Positions 40,862 to 51,630 are shown, numbered from the stretch's first letter. The stretch is DNA of 64,000 bases from Dehalococcoidales bacterium (GCA_028716225.1 JAQUQE010000002.1:62001-126000), one strand, 5' to 3'. The notes: generated by a model not told the origin, from the sequence alone. A program made the numbers and translations.

Positions 40862-43800
40862 AGTTAATGATTTTGATGCCGTCCGTATTTCTCTCGCTTC
40901 ACCAGAGCAGATCAGGAGCTGGTCATATGGTGAAGTGACCAAGCCGGAAACTATCAACTACCGTACTCTCAAGCCGGAAAGAGATGGACTTTTCTGCGAA
41001 AAGATATTCGGCCCGACTAAGGACTTCGAGTGCTTCTGCGGTAAATACAAGAAGATACGCTACAAAGGAGTAATTTGCGACAAGTGCGGCGTTGAGGTAG
41101 CACGGTCTAAAGTACGCCGGGAACGGATGGGGCATATCGAGCTGGCCAGTCCGGCCAGCCATATCTGGTTTGCCAAGGGAATCCCCAGTCGGATGGGACT
41201 TTTGCTCGGGCTGTCGCCACGAAGTCTGGAGCGTGTCCTGTATTTCTCGCACTATATAATAACTTCGATAGACGAAGAAGCACGTCAGAGAGCGATTGAA
41301 GAACTTAAAGAGAAAAACTCCCAGGAAATAGCGGAGCGTAAAAATGTCTTAGAGGCCAAAATCACCGAGACGGAGCAGTCAGGGGCAACGGTGGAGGAGA
41401 TAAATCAGCTCCGGCGCGACTGGACCGACGAAAAGGTCCAGCTTGAAGAGCATTCCGCCAGCGATATTGAGCAACTGGAAGACCTGCGTAAGCACACACT
41501 GCTCAATGAGAACCGCTACCAGGAACTGAAACAGAAGTTCGGCGACATTTTTGAGGCCGGGATGGGAGCCGAGGCTATTCTCCATATTCTCAAAGAAATT
41601 GACCTTGAGGAAACACACAATGCTCTAATTCAGGAGACCCGCCTATCTTCAGGACAACGCCGCAGGAAGGCAAGCAAGCAGCTACAGGTAGTGGAAACCT
41701 TCCGCCGTAGCGGCAATAAACCCGAATGGATGATTCTCACGGTGCTGCCGGTACTGCCACCAGACCTCAGACCTATGGTCCAGCTCGACGGAGACAGGTT
41801 CGCTACCAGTGGCCTTAATGACCTGTACCGCCGGGTGATTAACCGCAATAACCGTCTGCGTCATCTGCTAGAGATAGGTGCCCCAGATATTATCATCCGC
41901 AACGAAAAACGAATGCTTCAGGAAGCGGTCGACTCTCTTATCGACAACGAGAAGGGAGGAGGACGAGCTGTCTCCTTCAGCGGTAACCATAAACTAAAGT
42001 CACTATCGGACATGCTTAGAGGCAAGCAGGGACGGTTTCGCCAAAATCTTCTGGGTAAACGGGTTGACTATAGCGGACGTTCGGTCATCGTTGTCGGCCC
42101 GGAGCTTAAGCTCCACCAATGCGGTCTGCCCAGAAGGATGGCCCTGGAGCTATTCAAACCGTTTATTGTGCATCGATTGATGGAACGTGGACTTGCCTTC
42201 AGTGACAAGAGCGCCCGCCGGCTGGTGGCAAGGGCCAATCCCGAGGTATACGATATCCTGGAAGAGGTTATTAAGGAACGTCCGGTGTTACTAAACCGGG
42301 CCCCTACCCTCCACCGGCTCGGCATTCAGGCTTTTGAGCCGGTACTTATCGACGGCAGCGCCATACAACTCCATCCCATGGTATGCTCAACCTTCAACGC
42401 CGACTTTGACGGCGATCAGATGGCGGTCCATCTACCTCTATCCAAAGCTGCGGTTAAAGAAGCCAGAGAGCTAATGCTCAGCATCCACAATATGCTGCTG
42501 CCAAGCTGCGGAGAGCCAATCGTAATCCCGACTCTGGATATGGTCCTCGGCTGCTACTACCTGACCACCATCAAACCAAGCGCCAAGGGGGAAGGTAAGA
42601 TCTTCGGCAGTTTGGAAGAGGCCAGACTTGCCTATGATATCGATGCTATTGACCTCAGGGCTGAGGTCGAAGTCAGGATTACCGGGCAAGACCAGAGGAT
42701 TAAGACCAGTGCCGGCCGTATCATATTCAACGAGGTGCTGCCCCAGCAACTACGTGATTACAACAAGGTAATCGATAAATCAACCTCGAAGCAAATAGTA
42801 GACAGTTGCTATAAGCTGCTGAGCAGCCAGGAAATGGCAATAGTACTGGACAATCTGAAGCAATTGGGCTTCCGGTATGCTACTAAGTCAGGAACTACTA
42901 TCGGCATGAGCGACGTCAAAATTCCAGAGGCCAAAGCAAGATTGATAAAAGACGCCGAGGAAAAAACGGCCGCTATCAAAGAGCAATATAACCGTGGGGT
43001 AATCACCGAAGACGAAAGTTATAATGGTGTTATCGGTGTGTGGATGGAAACCACCGACCTGATTACAGAGGCTATCTCCAATTCTCTCGACCGCTACGGC
43101 AGCATCTATATGATGTCAACATCAGGGGCCAAGGGTAATATTTCTCAGATCAGGCAGATGGCAGGCATGCGGGGCTTGATGACCAATCCTTCGGGTAAGA
43201 TCATCGATTTTCCCATTAAGGCCAGCCTGCGTGAAGGGCTTAATGTTCTGGAGTACTTTATCTCTACTCATGGCGCTCGTAAAGGACTGGCGGATACCGC
43301 ACTAAGAACATCGGAGAGCGGTTACCTGACCAGACGTCTCGTTGACGTCGCTCAGGATACCATCATCCGCCAGGAAGACTGCGGCACCCTGGATGGAATA
43401 TGGATATCCGAACCTCAAAAAGGTGAAATTCTACCGCCACTCGCTAAACGAATAACCGGCCGTCTGGCTGCCAGTAAAGTGGTTGACCCGCAGACAAATG
43501 AAACCATCGTTGACCGTAATGAAGAAATCGATGACGATAAGGCGAAGAAGATTATTGATGCCGGGCTGACCAAGGTTCACGTCAGGTCTCCGCTCTCCTG
43601 TCAGTCAAGGCAAGGCACCTGCCAGCGATGCTATGGCTGGGACCTTTCCTGCGGCAAGCTGATCAAGCTAAACACGGCGGTAGGCATAATTGCCGCCCAG
43701 AGCATCGGCGAACCGGGTACCCAGTTAACTCTACGCACCTTTCACACCGGCGGCGTCGTCGGACTGGACATCACCACCGGTCTGCCCAGGATCGAAGAAC

Positions 43801-44741
43801 TATTCGAAGGCAGAACGCCCAAGGCCCAGGCCATCATCTCAGAGATAGACGGCACAGCTGAAATAGTGGATGATGAAGAGGGGAGAAGAATCAAGATCGT
43901 CAGCTCCGAGGTATTCTATGATGAATACACACCACCCGCCGGTTGGCTGCTCCTGACGCAGGATAAAGCTTGGGTGGACGTCGGTACGCCACTGGCTTGC
44001 CCACCTCAGTCTGATGAAAACTCGCCACAGGAGCAATCACTCGCCGCTGAAAATCAACAAATACTGGCCCGTGTCAGCGGTGAGGTCACCATTCAAGGGG
44101 AAAAGATACTGATAAGGTATGAGGATAATGAGGTACGGGAATACTCCATTCCCCCAGCCACCCATATCCGTGTCCAAAACGGTGACAGAGTACAGGCCGG
44201 AGACCGTTTGACCGACGGCTCTATTGACCCACAGGACATTCTTCATATTTCCGGGAAAGAGGCCGTCCAGCGTTACCTAGTGGACGAAGTACAAAAGGTA
44301 TACCGATCACAAGGGGTAAACATAAACGACAAGCACATCGAGGTTATCGTCCGCCAGATGCTGACCAAGGTTTATATTGATTCATCAGGAGACACCGGAT
44401 TGGTAATAGGAGAGCTGTTAGACAAGTTCGATTACGAGGATATTAACGCTAAGGTTCTTGCCGAGGGCGGGGAGCCAGCCACTGCCCACATTGTCTTAAT
44501 GGGAATAACCCGCGCTTCACTGAATACTGACAGCTGGTTAGCCGCGGCCTCCTTCCAGGAGACTACCAAGGTGCTTACCGAAGCAGCCGTGGCCGGCAAG
44601 GTGGATAAACTTAACGGGCTCAAGGAGAATGTCATCATCGGGAAGTTAATACCGGCCTGCCATTCAATTACTGAGGGTAATCCAGAGCTAACAGCCGGTA
44701 GAGAGAACGAAGGCGAAGAGTTAAGGGAGCTGGCTATCTGA
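40854..44741 (+). CDS. rpoC: RNA polymerase beta' subunit
   Basis: 1295 residues. The active-site Mg loop is N515-ADFDGD (D517, D519, D521). The N-terminal zinc site ECFCGKYKK...CDKCGVEV, the DNA-clamp motif [19 protein letters not shown] and the second zinc knuckle [13 protein letters not shown] are all visible. The trigger-loop region [20 protein letters not shown] and [11 protein letters not shown] are intact. A coiled insert at about 140-250 lies in the clamp-helix region. The start overlaps the rpoB end, so the two are translationally coupled. Confidence 0.97.
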   Translation: MLEVNDFDAVRISLASPEQIRSWSYGEVTKPETINYRTLKPERDGLFCEKIFGPTKDFECFCGKYKKIRYKGVICDKCGVEVARSKVRRERMGHIELASPASHIWFAKGIPSRMGLLLGLSPRSLERVLYFSHYIITSIDEEARQRAIEELKEKNSQEIAERKNVLEAKITETEQSGATVEEINQLRRDWTDEKVQLEEHSASDIEQLEDLRKHTLLNENRYQELKQKFGDIFEAGMGAEAILHILKEIDLEETHNALIQETRLSSGQRRRKASKQLQVVETFRRSGNKPEWMILTVLPVLPPDLRPMVQLDGDRFATSGLNDLYRRVINRNNRLRHLLEIGAPDIIIRNEKRMLQEAVDSLIDNEKGGGRAVSFSGNHKLKSLSDMLRGKQGRFRQNLLGKRVDYSGRSVIVVGPELKLHQCGLPRRMALELFKPFIVHRLMERGLAFSDKSARRLVARANPEVYDILEEVIKERPVLLNRAPTLHRLGIQAFEPVLIDGSAIQLHPMVCSTFNADFDGDQMAVHLPLSKAAVKEARELMLSIHNMLLPSCGEPIVIPTLDMVLGCYYLTTIKPSAKGEGKIFGSLEEARLAYDIDAIDLRAEVEVRITGQDQRIKTSAGRIIFNEVLPQQLRDYNKVIDKSTSKQIVDSCYKLLSSQEMAIVLDNLKQLGFRYATKSGTTIGMSDVKIPEAKARLIKDAEEKTAAIKEQYNRGVITEDESYNGVIGVWMETTDLITEAISNSLDRYGSIYMMSTSGAKGNISQIRQMAGMRGLMTNPSGKIIDFPIKASLREGLNVLEYFISTHGARKGLADTALRTSESGYLTRRLVDVAQDTIIRQEDCGTLDGIWISEPQKGEILPPLAKRITGRLAASKVVDPQTNETIVDRNEEIDDDKAKKIIDAGLTKVHVRSPLSCQSRQGTCQRCYGWDLSCGKLIKLNTAVGIIAAQSIGEPGTQLTLRTFHTGGVVGLDITTGLPRIEELFEGRTPKAQAIISEIDGTAEIVDDEEGRRIKIVSSEVFYDEYTPPAGWLLLTQDKAWVDVGTPLACPPQSDENSPQEQSLAAENQQILARVSGEVTIQGEKILIRYEDNEVREYSIPPATHIRVQNGDRVQAGDRLTDGSIDPQDILHISGKEAVQRYLVDEVQKVYRSQGVNINDKHIEVIVRQMLTKVYIDSSGDTGLVIGELLDKFDYEDINAKVLAEGGEPATAHIVLMGITRASLNTDSWLAAASFQETTKVLTEAAVAGKVDKLNGLKENVIIGKLIPACHSITEGNPELTAGRENEGEELRELAI

Positions 44742-44776
44742 AGCCCGCGATACAAGCTAATCTCTACTACAAGTTG

Positions 44777-44808
44777 AAACCGCCCCGATCAGGTCGGGGC
44801 GGTTTTTT
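44777..44808 (+). terminator. Rho-independent terminator after rpoC
   Basis: Stem AACCGCCCCGA / TCGGGGCGGTT, loop tcagg, followed by six Ts. Confidence 0.93.
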
Positions 44809-44852
44809 ATCAACAGACACCGGCCAGCAAATGCACCGCTCGTGAAAAGTTG

Positions 44853-44861
44853 TGGTATAAT
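44853..44861 (+). promoter_or_regulatory. Extended -10 promoter of ruvB
   Basis: TGGTATAAT, with the wider text TTGTGGTATAATGA like the S-layer-gene promoters. GGAGGAG follows at 44881-44887. Confidence 0.55.
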
Positions 44862-44893
44862 GACCTAAACGAGGATCAAGGGAGGAGAATACT

Positions 44894-45916
44894 ATCAGTC
44901 GGGTTATATCAGGCAAACTCAGTGCTGACGACACATCACTTGACAACAGCTTGAGACCACGGCAGCTAACTGGCTTCATCGGTCAAACTAAGGTCAAGGA
45001 AAACCTGAAGATAGCTATCACCGCCGCTAAGAACAGGGGTGAAGCGCTCGATCACATACTGCTCTACGGCCCCCCGGGGCTAGGTAAGACTACCATGGCC
45101 CACATCATAGCCAGTGAGGTAGGGGTCAACATAAAGATTACCTCCGGCCCGGCAGTAGAACGCACCGGGGACCTGGCAGCAATTCTGACCAACCTGCGCA
45201 GCCAGGATATACTCTTTATCGACGAGATTCACCGTCTCAACCGAACGGTTGAGGAAATACTGTACCCGGCTATGGAGGACTTCGCCCTGGATATCATCAT
45301 CGGTAAGGGCCCCGGTGCTAAAAACCTGAGGATAAATCTACCTGACTTCACCCTGATCGGTGCTACGACCCGTTTTGCCCTGCTCAGCCCACCACTGAGA
45401 GACCGATTTGGTGCTGTCTATCGACTCGATTTTTATGACCGCACCTCTATTGAAGAAATCTTGAAACGCTCAGCACGGATTCTTCAAATAGAGGTTGAGG
45501 ACAAAGGAATAACAGAGATAGCCCGCCGGGCCAGGGGCACCCCCCGCGTCGCTAACCGGTTGCTCAAACGAGTAAGAGACTACGCTCAGGTAATGGCCGA
45601 CGGGCTGATTACCCAGCCAGTGGCAGTCGAGGCACTGGGTAAGCTGGAGGTAGACCCCATCGGCCTCGATGAAATCGACCATAAGGTCCTCAGCACTATC
45701 ATCGACAAATTCAACGGTGGTCCGGTGGGACTGGACACTATTGCCGCCTCAGTCAGCGAGGAAGCCGACACCATTATGGATGTCTACGAGCCTTATCTGA
45801 TGCAACTGGGCTTCCTGGACCGGACTCCCCGGGGCCGGCTGGCCACCAGACTAGCCTACGAACACCTCAAACGGCCCTACAACAAGGGGAAACCACCTCA
45901 ACCAACCCTGCTCTAA
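44894..45916 (+). CDS. ruvB: Holliday junction branch-migration ATPase RuvB (non-standard start)
   Basis: 340 codons if read from ATC at 44894. That gives the normal RuvB length and the usual N-terminus SRVISGKLS...[16 protein letters not shown] lies 6 nt upstream of this codon. No ATG, GTG or TTG occurs in frame until a TTG at 44951, which has no ribosome site and cuts conserved residues. Walker [10 protein letters not shown], Walker [11 protein letters not shown], sensor [15 protein letters not shown] and the arginine finger region with the C-terminal winged helix ([16 protein letters not shown]) are intact. RuvB drives branch migration with RuvA. Neither ruvA nor ruvC is adjacent. Confidence 0.85.
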   Translation: MSRVISGKLSADDTSLDNSLRPRQLTGFIGQTKVKENLKIAITAAKNRGEALDHILLYGPPGLGKTTMAHIIASEVGVNIKITSGPAVERTGDLAAILTNLRSQDILFIDEIHRLNRTVEEILYPAMEDFALDIIIGKGPGAKNLRINLPDFTLIGATTRFALLSPPLRDRFGAVYRLDFYDRTSIEEILKRSARILQIEVEDKGITEIARRARGTPRVANRLLKRVRDYAQVMADGLITQPVAVEALGKLEVDPIGLDEIDHKVLSTIIDKFNGGPVGLDTIAASVSEEADTIMDVYEPYLMQLGFLDRTPRGRLATRLAYEHLKRPYNKGKPPQPTLL

Positions 45917-45999
45917 ATCAGGGCAGGGCCAAAGATGAGGGGAACCCTCCAAGCAGGATTCCCCCAGAATCTTCACCCTTCCCCGAGTCAATCATGCGG

Positions 46000-46785
46000 T
46001 CAGTCGAGAATAGCGTAGCAAACCTGAACGGTAAGGCTAACCTCCATCTCACCGGGGCTAATTGATGTTTCCGGTACTGCTTTAGCCATATCGTAGCTTA
46101 TCATCCCTTCATTCTGGTAGATGGAAGACGACTGGGCACTCTCAGAGACATAGGTAGGCTTCCCCAGGCTGACGCCTGCCAGAGCGGCCAGTTGCTCCGC
46201 CTTGGCCCTGGCATCAGCGACCGCCTCCTGCCGTGCCTCTTCATAGTAGCCTTGAGGGTCGTCAATAGTGAACTCAATACCATCGATACGGGTTAAATCA
46301 CCCCCGGCTACAACGACCGCATCAATGATAGCGCCCGCCTTATCGATATCCCTGATCTTAGCGCTCACGATATTAGTCACCCGGTAGCCGACGACAATAC
46401 TCTCGCCCTTCACATCATCCCATCGGGTAACCTGACTGACATTAAAGTACTGGGTCTGAATATCCTTCTCTGCCACACCGCTATCGGTCATGGCTTTCAT
46501 CACCCCATCCATCGCCTCTATTGCTTCTACCTGAGCCTCAGCCACAGTTGCTTCCTGGGCCTCAATACCCACCCTCAGAATAGCGACATCGGGAGCCGCC
46601 ATTGTCTTACCCTGTCCGGTAACCCAGATTCCTGCCTGCTGACTATCCAGGCTAACCTCGAGGGTCGACGGGGAGTTACCCGAACCGACTCCATTGATAC
46701 CCGGTAAACCAGCACCGCAACCGCTCAGGGCAACCACCGGTACTATCGGTACCAGTGCTATTGCCAGAAGCCACTTTCTGCTCAT
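46000..46785 (-). CDS. SIMPL-domain (DUF541) lipoprotein
   Basis: 261 residues. Lipobox VALSGC with C23. The SIMPL fold is recognised from IWVTGQGKTMAAPDVAILRV, VAEAQVEAIEAMDGVMKAM, IQTQYFNVSQ, GYRVTNIVSAKIRDIDKAG and ARAKAEQLAALAGVSLGKP. Proteins of this group are periplasmic or surface-exposed with unclear function; some protect against oxidative stress. GAAGGAGG precedes the ATG. Single gene between convergent ruvB and the ECF sigma operon. Confidence 0.85.
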   Translation of the reverse strand: MSRKWLLAIALVPIVPVVALSGCGAGLPGINGVGSGNSPSTLEVSLDSQQAGIWVTGQGKTMAAPDVAILRVGIEAQEATVAEAQVEAIEAMDGVMKAMTDSGVAEKDIQTQYFNVSQVTRWDDVKGESIVVGYRVTNIVSAKIRDIDKAGAIIDAVVVAGGDLTRIDGIEFTIDDPQGYYEEARQEAVADARAKAEQLAALAGVSLGKPTYVSESAQSSSIYQNEGMISYDMAKAVPETSISPGEMEVSLTVQVCYAILD

Positions 46786-46892
46786 CTCCTGCCTCCTTCT
46801 TTAAGAGAACTCGCTTTCACTCACTTCTTAGAATTAAGACGGTAAAACCATCATTTGGTTAGCCTGCCCGAGGATAAGAAAAAGGCCACGGA

Positions 46893-47759
46893 CTAATCTA
46901 ATACGGTGAGAACTCTTCCGTAGCCAGCGGCCGAGACCGCGATTGCCCGATGCAGGGCAGGCTTGACCGACTCCGGTGCAACCATCAACTTACGGATTAG
47001 AGCAGACTGGTTACTGGCAGCATTGCTAACCACAGTCGTCTTCAGCTCCTCAAGATCGCCATCACCAGCCCACGCTCTCTGTTCAGTAGCATCATTCTCA
47101 TACACCGATGCTTCTTGATCCGGCGTTATTTCCGGCACCGCCATCAGTGCTGCGGGAACAGCATCTTCTTCTACCGCTACCGCCTCCGCTTTCTCAGCAG
47201 AGGCTATCTCCAACAAAGTTCCCAGGCATTCATCCAGACGCTCCGCAATCACTTCAACCTGCTCGGCATCACCCTTATCAGCCAGATATACTATCTCGTC
47301 TACCCTCCTGCTGGCCTGCATAACGCATACCTCTGCCTTATCGGTATCAGATGGGGTTAGCGCCAGCTGCACTTCCTCACTGGCCAGCTTCACCGTATAT
47401 AGGGGGGTGTCCGGCATACTGCCGCTGGCCATTACCACAGTGCCACCCCCAGACACCAGAATAACGCTGATTGCCACTACCGCCGTTACCAACCGCGTCC
47501 TCAAATTAAACAGGGACAGCTTCTTCTTCGCAGTCACTTCCTGAAGCACCGATTGGAATTCATACCTCGCCCTGGCCCTGAACTCGGGGCGGGGCAGAAT
47601 CGCCAGCGTCTCACTGGCTACGCGAGCCGTCCGCAGCAGCGGTTCGAGCTGCTCTGCCTGCTCCGGATAACTCTCAAGACAATGCGTCAGGGTCTCGCCC
47701 CTAGCCAGCCGCTCCAAGCAATCGTCCAGGATGTTTTCGAACTCTCTATTATTCTTCAT
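46893..47759 (-). CDS. DUF5667-type membrane protein, likely anti-sigma partner
   Basis: 288 residues. The cytoplasmic N-terminus (about 1-85: FENILDDCLERLARGETLTH, YPEQAEQLEPLLRTA) resembles short zinc-less anti-sigma-like domains. One membrane span (TRLVTAVVAISVILVSGGG, about 88-106) and an outside helical domain (TPLYTVKLASEEVQLALTP, ASRRVDEIVYLADKGDAEQV) follow. This matches the DUF5667 layout. It starts 1 nt from the sigma-factor stop codon, so the two act together. Control of the sigma factor is inferred from position. Confidence 0.75.
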   Translation of the reverse strand: MKNNREFENILDDCLERLARGETLTHCLESYPEQAEQLEPLLRTARVASETLAILPRPEFRARARYEFQSVLQEVTAKKKLSLFNLRTRLVTAVVAISVILVSGGGTVVMASGSMPDTPLYTVKLASEEVQLALTPSDTDKAEVCVMQASRRVDEIVYLADKGDAEQVEVIAERLDECLGTLLEIASAEKAEAVAVEEDAVPAALMAVPEITPDQEASVYENDATEQRAWAGDGDLEELKTTVVSNAASNQSALIRKLMVAPESVKPALHRAIAVSAAGYGRVLTVLD

Positions 47760-48296
47760 CTATCCCATTCCAGTTAGTTCTTTACGTAGAGCTACTACAG
47801 CGCTATGCTGCAATGCCTTTACTGCTCCTTCGCTCCTGCCCATAACCTTGGCTACCTGTGCAATCGGCAAATCACCGGCAAAACGGAGAGAAATTACCTC
47901 CTGCTGCGCCCGGGTCAACTTTTTTGTCGCCAGAGCCAGTTGCTCAATATCCAGCTTACGCTCTAACGCCAGTTGAGGGTCATCATCACTGGCCAGCAGG
48001 GTATCATCAAGGGCAACGGTCTCCCTCTTCGTCTTCTTCCTCAGGTAATCCACAACCTGATTGTGGGCAATACGAAACAGCCAGGATGAGAAAGGAAACC
48101 CCTTCCACCTAAAGGAAGAGATGGATTTAATAGCTTTGAGGAAGACCTGCTGGGTAATATCCTCGGCTTCCATTCTATCCCCTACCTTGAGCGATACATA
48201 GCGATATATCTTATCAAAGTACTTCTCGTACAACTGTGTAAAAGCCTCCTGGTCGTGCTGCTTCGCTCGTTGTACGAGGCTCTCCTCATCCTGCAC
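47760..48296 (-). CDS. ECF-type RNA polymerase sigma factor
   Basis: 178 residues from a GTG start, with AGGAG 7 nt upstream. Region 2 reads AFTQLYEKYFDKIYRYVSLK, MEAEDITQQVFLKAIKSISS, FPFSSWLFRIAHNQVVDYLR. Region 4 is LTRAQQEVISLRFAGDLPIA with the HTH QVAKVMGRSEGAVKALQHSA. It directs RNA polymerase to a small regulon that cannot be read from this window. The next gene encodes its probable membrane-bound regulator. Confidence 0.9.
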   Translation of the reverse strand: MQDEESLVQRAKQHDQEAFTQLYEKYFDKIYRYVSLKVGDRMEAEDITQQVFLKAIKSISSFRWKGFPFSSWLFRIAHNQVVDYLRKKTKRETVALDDTLLASDDDPQLALERKLDIEQLALATKKLTRAQQEVISLRFAGDLPIAQVAKVMGRSEGAVKALQHSAVVALRKELTGMG

Positions 48297-48472
48297 CTGA
48301 TAACTCCTCGCTCGTCAATGGTATTTATTTACGAGTATTATCCTGTGCATAGATTATAACGAATGAGATACCCAAAAAGATAGTCTTTACAGCGCCCCGG
48401 TTATATCAGACAGCATGGAATGTGCTACAATAATGCCCGAAAAGTCAGGCATGTCTTAAAGAGGAAAGTGAA

Positions 48473-49027
48473 TTGTCTTACTACATACGCCGGATGTGCC
48501 GCGAGGATGTTGACCAGGTCACTGAGATTGACCGCGAAGCCTTCCCTACCATGTGGCCGCCGGCCAACTACGAGCGTGAGCTTAAGGTAAGCCTGGCCCA
48601 TTATATTACTGCCTGTGTAGACGGGACGGCGACCGAAAGAACTGAGAAACAAAGAGTTGTCGGTTTCGCCGGCCTCTGGCTGATGGCTGATGAAGCTCAT
48701 ATAACCAACATCGCGGTAAGACACAGCCATCAGCGGCAGGGTATAGGCGAACACCTGCTGATAGCTATGATAAACCTGGCTATTGAACAGAATGCCCATA
48801 TCCTCACCCTGGAAGTGAGGGCCTCCAACACCGCAGCTCAGAAGCTATACCATAAGTACGGTTTCACCCAGATGGATATCCGCCGCAGCTATTATACCGA
48901 TAACAGAGAGGATGCTCTGGTAATGACCATCGAGAATATCGACGGAGCAGTATTCCAGAAACGACTGCGCCGGCTAGAGAAAGCCCACTTCCGAAAGTGG
49001 GGGGTAGCCCTCTATCACATCGTTTGA
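48473..49027 (+). CDS. rimI: RimI-like N-acetyltransferase
   Basis: 184 residues with a TTG start after GAGGAAAG. One GNAT domain: acetyl-CoA loop RHSHQRQGIGEHLL, then LEVRASNTAAQKLYHKYGFT, typical of the ribosomal-protein-S18-alanine acetyltransferase group. The C-terminal YYTDNREDALVMTI is also RimI-like. The extra C-terminal 30 residues (RLRRLEKAHFRKW) are longer than E. coli RimI. The target could be S18 or another N-terminus. Confidence 0.8.
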   Translation: MSYYIRRMCREDVDQVTEIDREAFPTMWPPANYERELKVSLAHYITACVDGTATERTEKQRVVGFAGLWLMADEAHITNIAVRHSHQRQGIGEHLLIAMINLAIEQNAHILTLEVRASNTAAQKLYHKYGFTQMDIRRSYYTDNREDALVMTIENIDGAVFQKRLRRLEKAHFRKWGVALYHIV

Positions 49028-49055
49028 CGGTCTACTGATAAAAACCGGCCCTGGA

Positions 49056-50201
49056 TCACTCTTCATCGGTAAGCTTTTTAGGAAGAAGCCGGGGATAAGT
49101 GGATATGACCTGCCTCAAGGCTTTCAGCTTCTGTCTGATGTCCTCGGCCAGCTTATCTCCGGTAATGAGCTGCCTAAGTCTGGACTGGTCGAAGCTCAAT
49201 ACCTCCCCCCACAGTCCCTCGGGTTCAAGCAACGTCCTGACCATATCCTCACTAAAACCGGTCTTCTCAACCAGTTTATAGGTGACAGCATGCTCCCGAC
49301 CAAAGACCCGGCTTAAACCCTCATTCTGACAGAAGTCAACAATCATCCGTCTTACCTCTTCAAGCTGGCACTCCAGTTCTTTTATCTCGGCCTGCAGAGA
49401 AACATACCTCTCAACAAGATCAGCTTCAGGTATACGGGACAGAGCCGCCTGCCGGTCTGAATCAAGACTGTTTCCCATATACTGATGGCGATAGTATGGA
49501 CAGTGCTCCGGAAAATCACAGGGGCAATACTGGTTTTCGACAGCAGGAAACCGGTTACCGGCAATGTTCTCCGCCACCTCCACTACCAGCCGCCTGGCTT
49601 TCTCAAGCTGCGATCCCTGCCTCGGCTGACAACTACAGGGAGTATTCGACCTTAAGTGATACAGTGTTAGCTTCTCCACCGGAAGATGCCAGAGTTGCTC
49701 GGCCGCCAGTTGATACAACGTGAGCTGCAGGTTACTCCCCAGGTATTCGCTGGAAAACAACTCCTGGTTTGATTTGTAATCAACTATGGACAAGCCACCG
49801 CTATCCAGTTTGTCCACCCGGTCAATAAAGCCTCTCAGCTTGATACCATCGATATCGATATAAAACATCTTCTCGATAGCCAGCGGCATTCTAAAATCAG
49901 CGCTGTGAATCCTCCAGAAACCGATCAGTATCTCTCTACCATAGGACTGATAATTCTCTTCTTCCTCAGCGGATTGATACCCTTCAGAAAGCCAGCTTTG
50001 CTGATAATAGTCGAGTAGCTCATCCAGCGACGGCGGTGGCGGCACCTTGACCCTGAAGAAATACTCGGCGCACAGATGAAGGACTGAACCAAAGCTAAAA
50101 TACCCCTTCTCCTTAGGCTTCAATCCATCGATATACTGCAGCCGGTAAAGCAGAGGGCAGCTCTGGTAGGTAGCAATCTGAGTATAGCTTAACGGTCTCA
50201 T
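49056..50201 (-). CDS. PD-(D/E)XK nuclease of the RecB family, probable Fe-S protein
   Basis: 381 residues. Start MRPLSYTQIATYQSCPLLYR, then FGSVLHLCAEYFF. Nuclease motifs are LRGFIDRVDKLDSGGLSIVD with YKS (D...D-x-K) and Q-L-x-L-Y-Q-L-A. Cysteines in SCPLLYR and CPCDFPEHCPYY form the pattern of the AddB/Cas4 iron-sulfur box. A C-terminal coiled-coil part (ETDLVER-like, SLQAEIKELECQLEEVRRMI) follows. It probably processes DNA ends in repair; no helicase partner is adjacent. Confidence 0.82.
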   Translation of the reverse strand: MRPLSYTQIATYQSCPLLYRLQYIDGLKPKEKGYFSFGSVLHLCAEYFFRVKVPPPPSLDELLDYYQQSWLSEGYQSAEEEENYQSYGREILIGFWRIHSADFRMPLAIEKMFYIDIDGIKLRGFIDRVDKLDSGGLSIVDYKSNQELFSSEYLGSNLQLTLYQLAAEQLWHLPVEKLTLYHLRSNTPCSCQPRQGSQLEKARRLVVEVAENIAGNRFPAVENQYCPCDFPEHCPYYRHQYMGNSLDSDRQAALSRIPEADLVERYVSLQAEIKELECQLEEVRRMIVDFCQNEGLSRVFGREHAVTYKLVEKTGFSEDMVRTLLEPEGLWGEVLSFDQSRLRQLITGDKLAEDIRQKLKALRQVISTYPRLLPKKLTDEE

Positions 50202-50281
50202 ATCTTCCCCTTCTACATTCTAACAATGCCGGAGAGAATATTTCCAGCGCGGCATCACTAACCTGTCGGGCAACTCCCGTT

Positions 50282-50312
50282 TTGATAGACGGTATATCCA
50301 TTATGCTATTAT
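50282..50312 (+). promoter_or_regulatory. Promoter of ccdA, likely leaderless
   Basis: TTGATA (50282-50287), 19 bp, TGC-TATTAT (-10 at 50307-50312). The ccdA ATG starts 6 nt after the -10 and has no Shine-Dalgarno. Confidence 0.45.
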
Positions 50313-50318
50313 ATATAA

Positions 50319-51011
50319 ATGGACAATATATCAGTAATAGCCGCTTTTGTCGCCGGGCTAACCTCTTTCCTGTTGCCCTGTGTACTGCCCCTGGCCCCGA
50401 TATATATGGCTATCCTGGCCGGTCCGGAAATTCTTGAGCCCGGAGCCGATAAAAAGAACGTCCGGATATTTCTTCACTCCCTTACTTTCGTCGCCGGTTT
50501 TAGCGTAGTATTCATCGGACTGGGTGCCGGGGCCGGCCTGGCCGGCCTGGCCATCAGTATCAACTTCTTCCTAATCAAACAGGTTGCCGGTATACTACTG
50601 ATAGTCTTCGGGGCACTCTTTCTGCTATCCCAGAAGGTGCCGCAGCTAAATTTCCAGAAGCGGCTTACCCCGTCTCAAAGCACTAAGACCGGTTACATAC
50701 GCTCCTTTGCCACCGGCGCCATATTCTCAATGTCTTCGATGACCTGCGCCACCTACATACTGGGAGGCATCTTAATGCTAGCCGCAGCTTCGGCCACCGC
50801 CTGGCGCGGTGCCTATCTGCTGGCGATATACTCCCTCGGCCTGGGCATACCATTTCTGATAATCGGAGCCGCCTTCGAACGGATAACACCGCTACTGAAG
50901 CGCATACAACATCACTCCAGAGCAGTATATATTACCAGCGGCGCCGTACTGATAGTCCTGGGAATATTGGTCACAACGGGCAGACTTACTTTGTTAACCG
51001 GAGCAATTTAG
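50319..51011 (+). CDS. ccdA: Cytochrome c biogenesis / thiol-transfer membrane protein CcdA
   Basis: 230 residues with six hydrophobic spans. The two redox cysteines are in FLLPCVLPLAP (span 1) and SMTCATYILGG (span 4). CcdA passes reducing electrons from cytoplasmic thioredoxin to thiol proteins outside the membrane. The TlpA-like gene starts 12 nt downstream and is its natural partner. Such a system may also help the Cys-rich surface proteins of the first half of the window (inference). Confidence 0.92.
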   Translation: MDNISVIAAFVAGLTSFLLPCVLPLAPIYMAILAGPEILEPGADKKNVRIFLHSLTFVAGFSVVFIGLGAGAGLAGLAISINFFLIKQVAGILLIVFGALFLLSQKVPQLNFQKRLTPSQSTKTGYIRSFATGAIFSMSSMTCATYILGGILMLAAASATAWRGAYLLAIYSLGLGIPFLIIGAAFERITPLLKRIQHHSRAVYITSGAVLIVLGILVTTGRLTLLTGAI

Positions 51012-51023
51012 TAGTAGAATTAA

Positions 51024-51575
51024 ATGATAAACAGGAGACTAAGATTGAGCAAACTACCAAGAATAATGCTGACAGTAATACTGGCCTCTCTCAGTCTGGG
51101 GCTAGTGATATCCGGATGTTCCGGCGGTTCCCCAACCGATGCGATGGCAGTAGGCAGGAAAGCACCCGAATTTGAACTGCCCAATGCGGATGGTGAGTTC
51201 GTATCTCTAAGCGCCTTCAACGGCAGCCCGATACTGATCAACTTCTGGTATACCGGCTGTCCTCCTTGCCGTAACGAGATACCCTACTTGCATCAGGTTT
51301 ATAGTGAAATGCAGGGGAGGGGGCTGGTAATACTTGCGATTAATGTCGGCGATAGCTCCGGTGCGGTAAGACAGTTCCTCGAGAACAACGGGATTGCCCC
51401 TTTTCTTAATACCGTGCTGTTTGACAGCAAAGGTGATACCGTTAAGCAATACAGCGTTCAATGGTACCCGACCAGCTTCTTTATTGACCGGGATGGGATA
51501 ATTCGAGAAAAAGTAATCGGTGGCTTCCAGAGTAAAGAAGCTATCGAAAAGAGGCTGGACAGTATTATTTCATAG
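51024..51575 (+). CDS. TlpA/ResA-like thioredoxin lipoprotein
   Basis: 183 residues. Lipobox LVISGC in a signal peptide of about 31 residues. The thioredoxin domain has GCPPCRNEIPYL (C-x-x-C active site) and the cis-Pro region WYPTSFFIDRDG. KAPEFELPNADGEFVSLS is the family entry motif. It acts outside the membrane as a thiol reductase fed by CcdA. Operon with ccdA. Confidence 0.9.
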   Translation: MINRRLRLSKLPRIMLTVILASLSLGLVISGCSGGSPTDAMAVGRKAPEFELPNADGEFVSLSAFNGSPILINFWYTGCPPCRNEIPYLHQVYSEMQGRGLVILAINVGDSSGAVRQFLENNGIAPFLNTVLFDSKGDTVKQYSVQWYPTSFFIDRDGIIREKVIGGFQSKEAIEKRLDSIIS

Positions 51576-51630
51576 TCGTCGGTGATGATTGCCGCAGGTC
51601 GCTTAGTTATCAGTCGAAAAGAGGTTAGCT

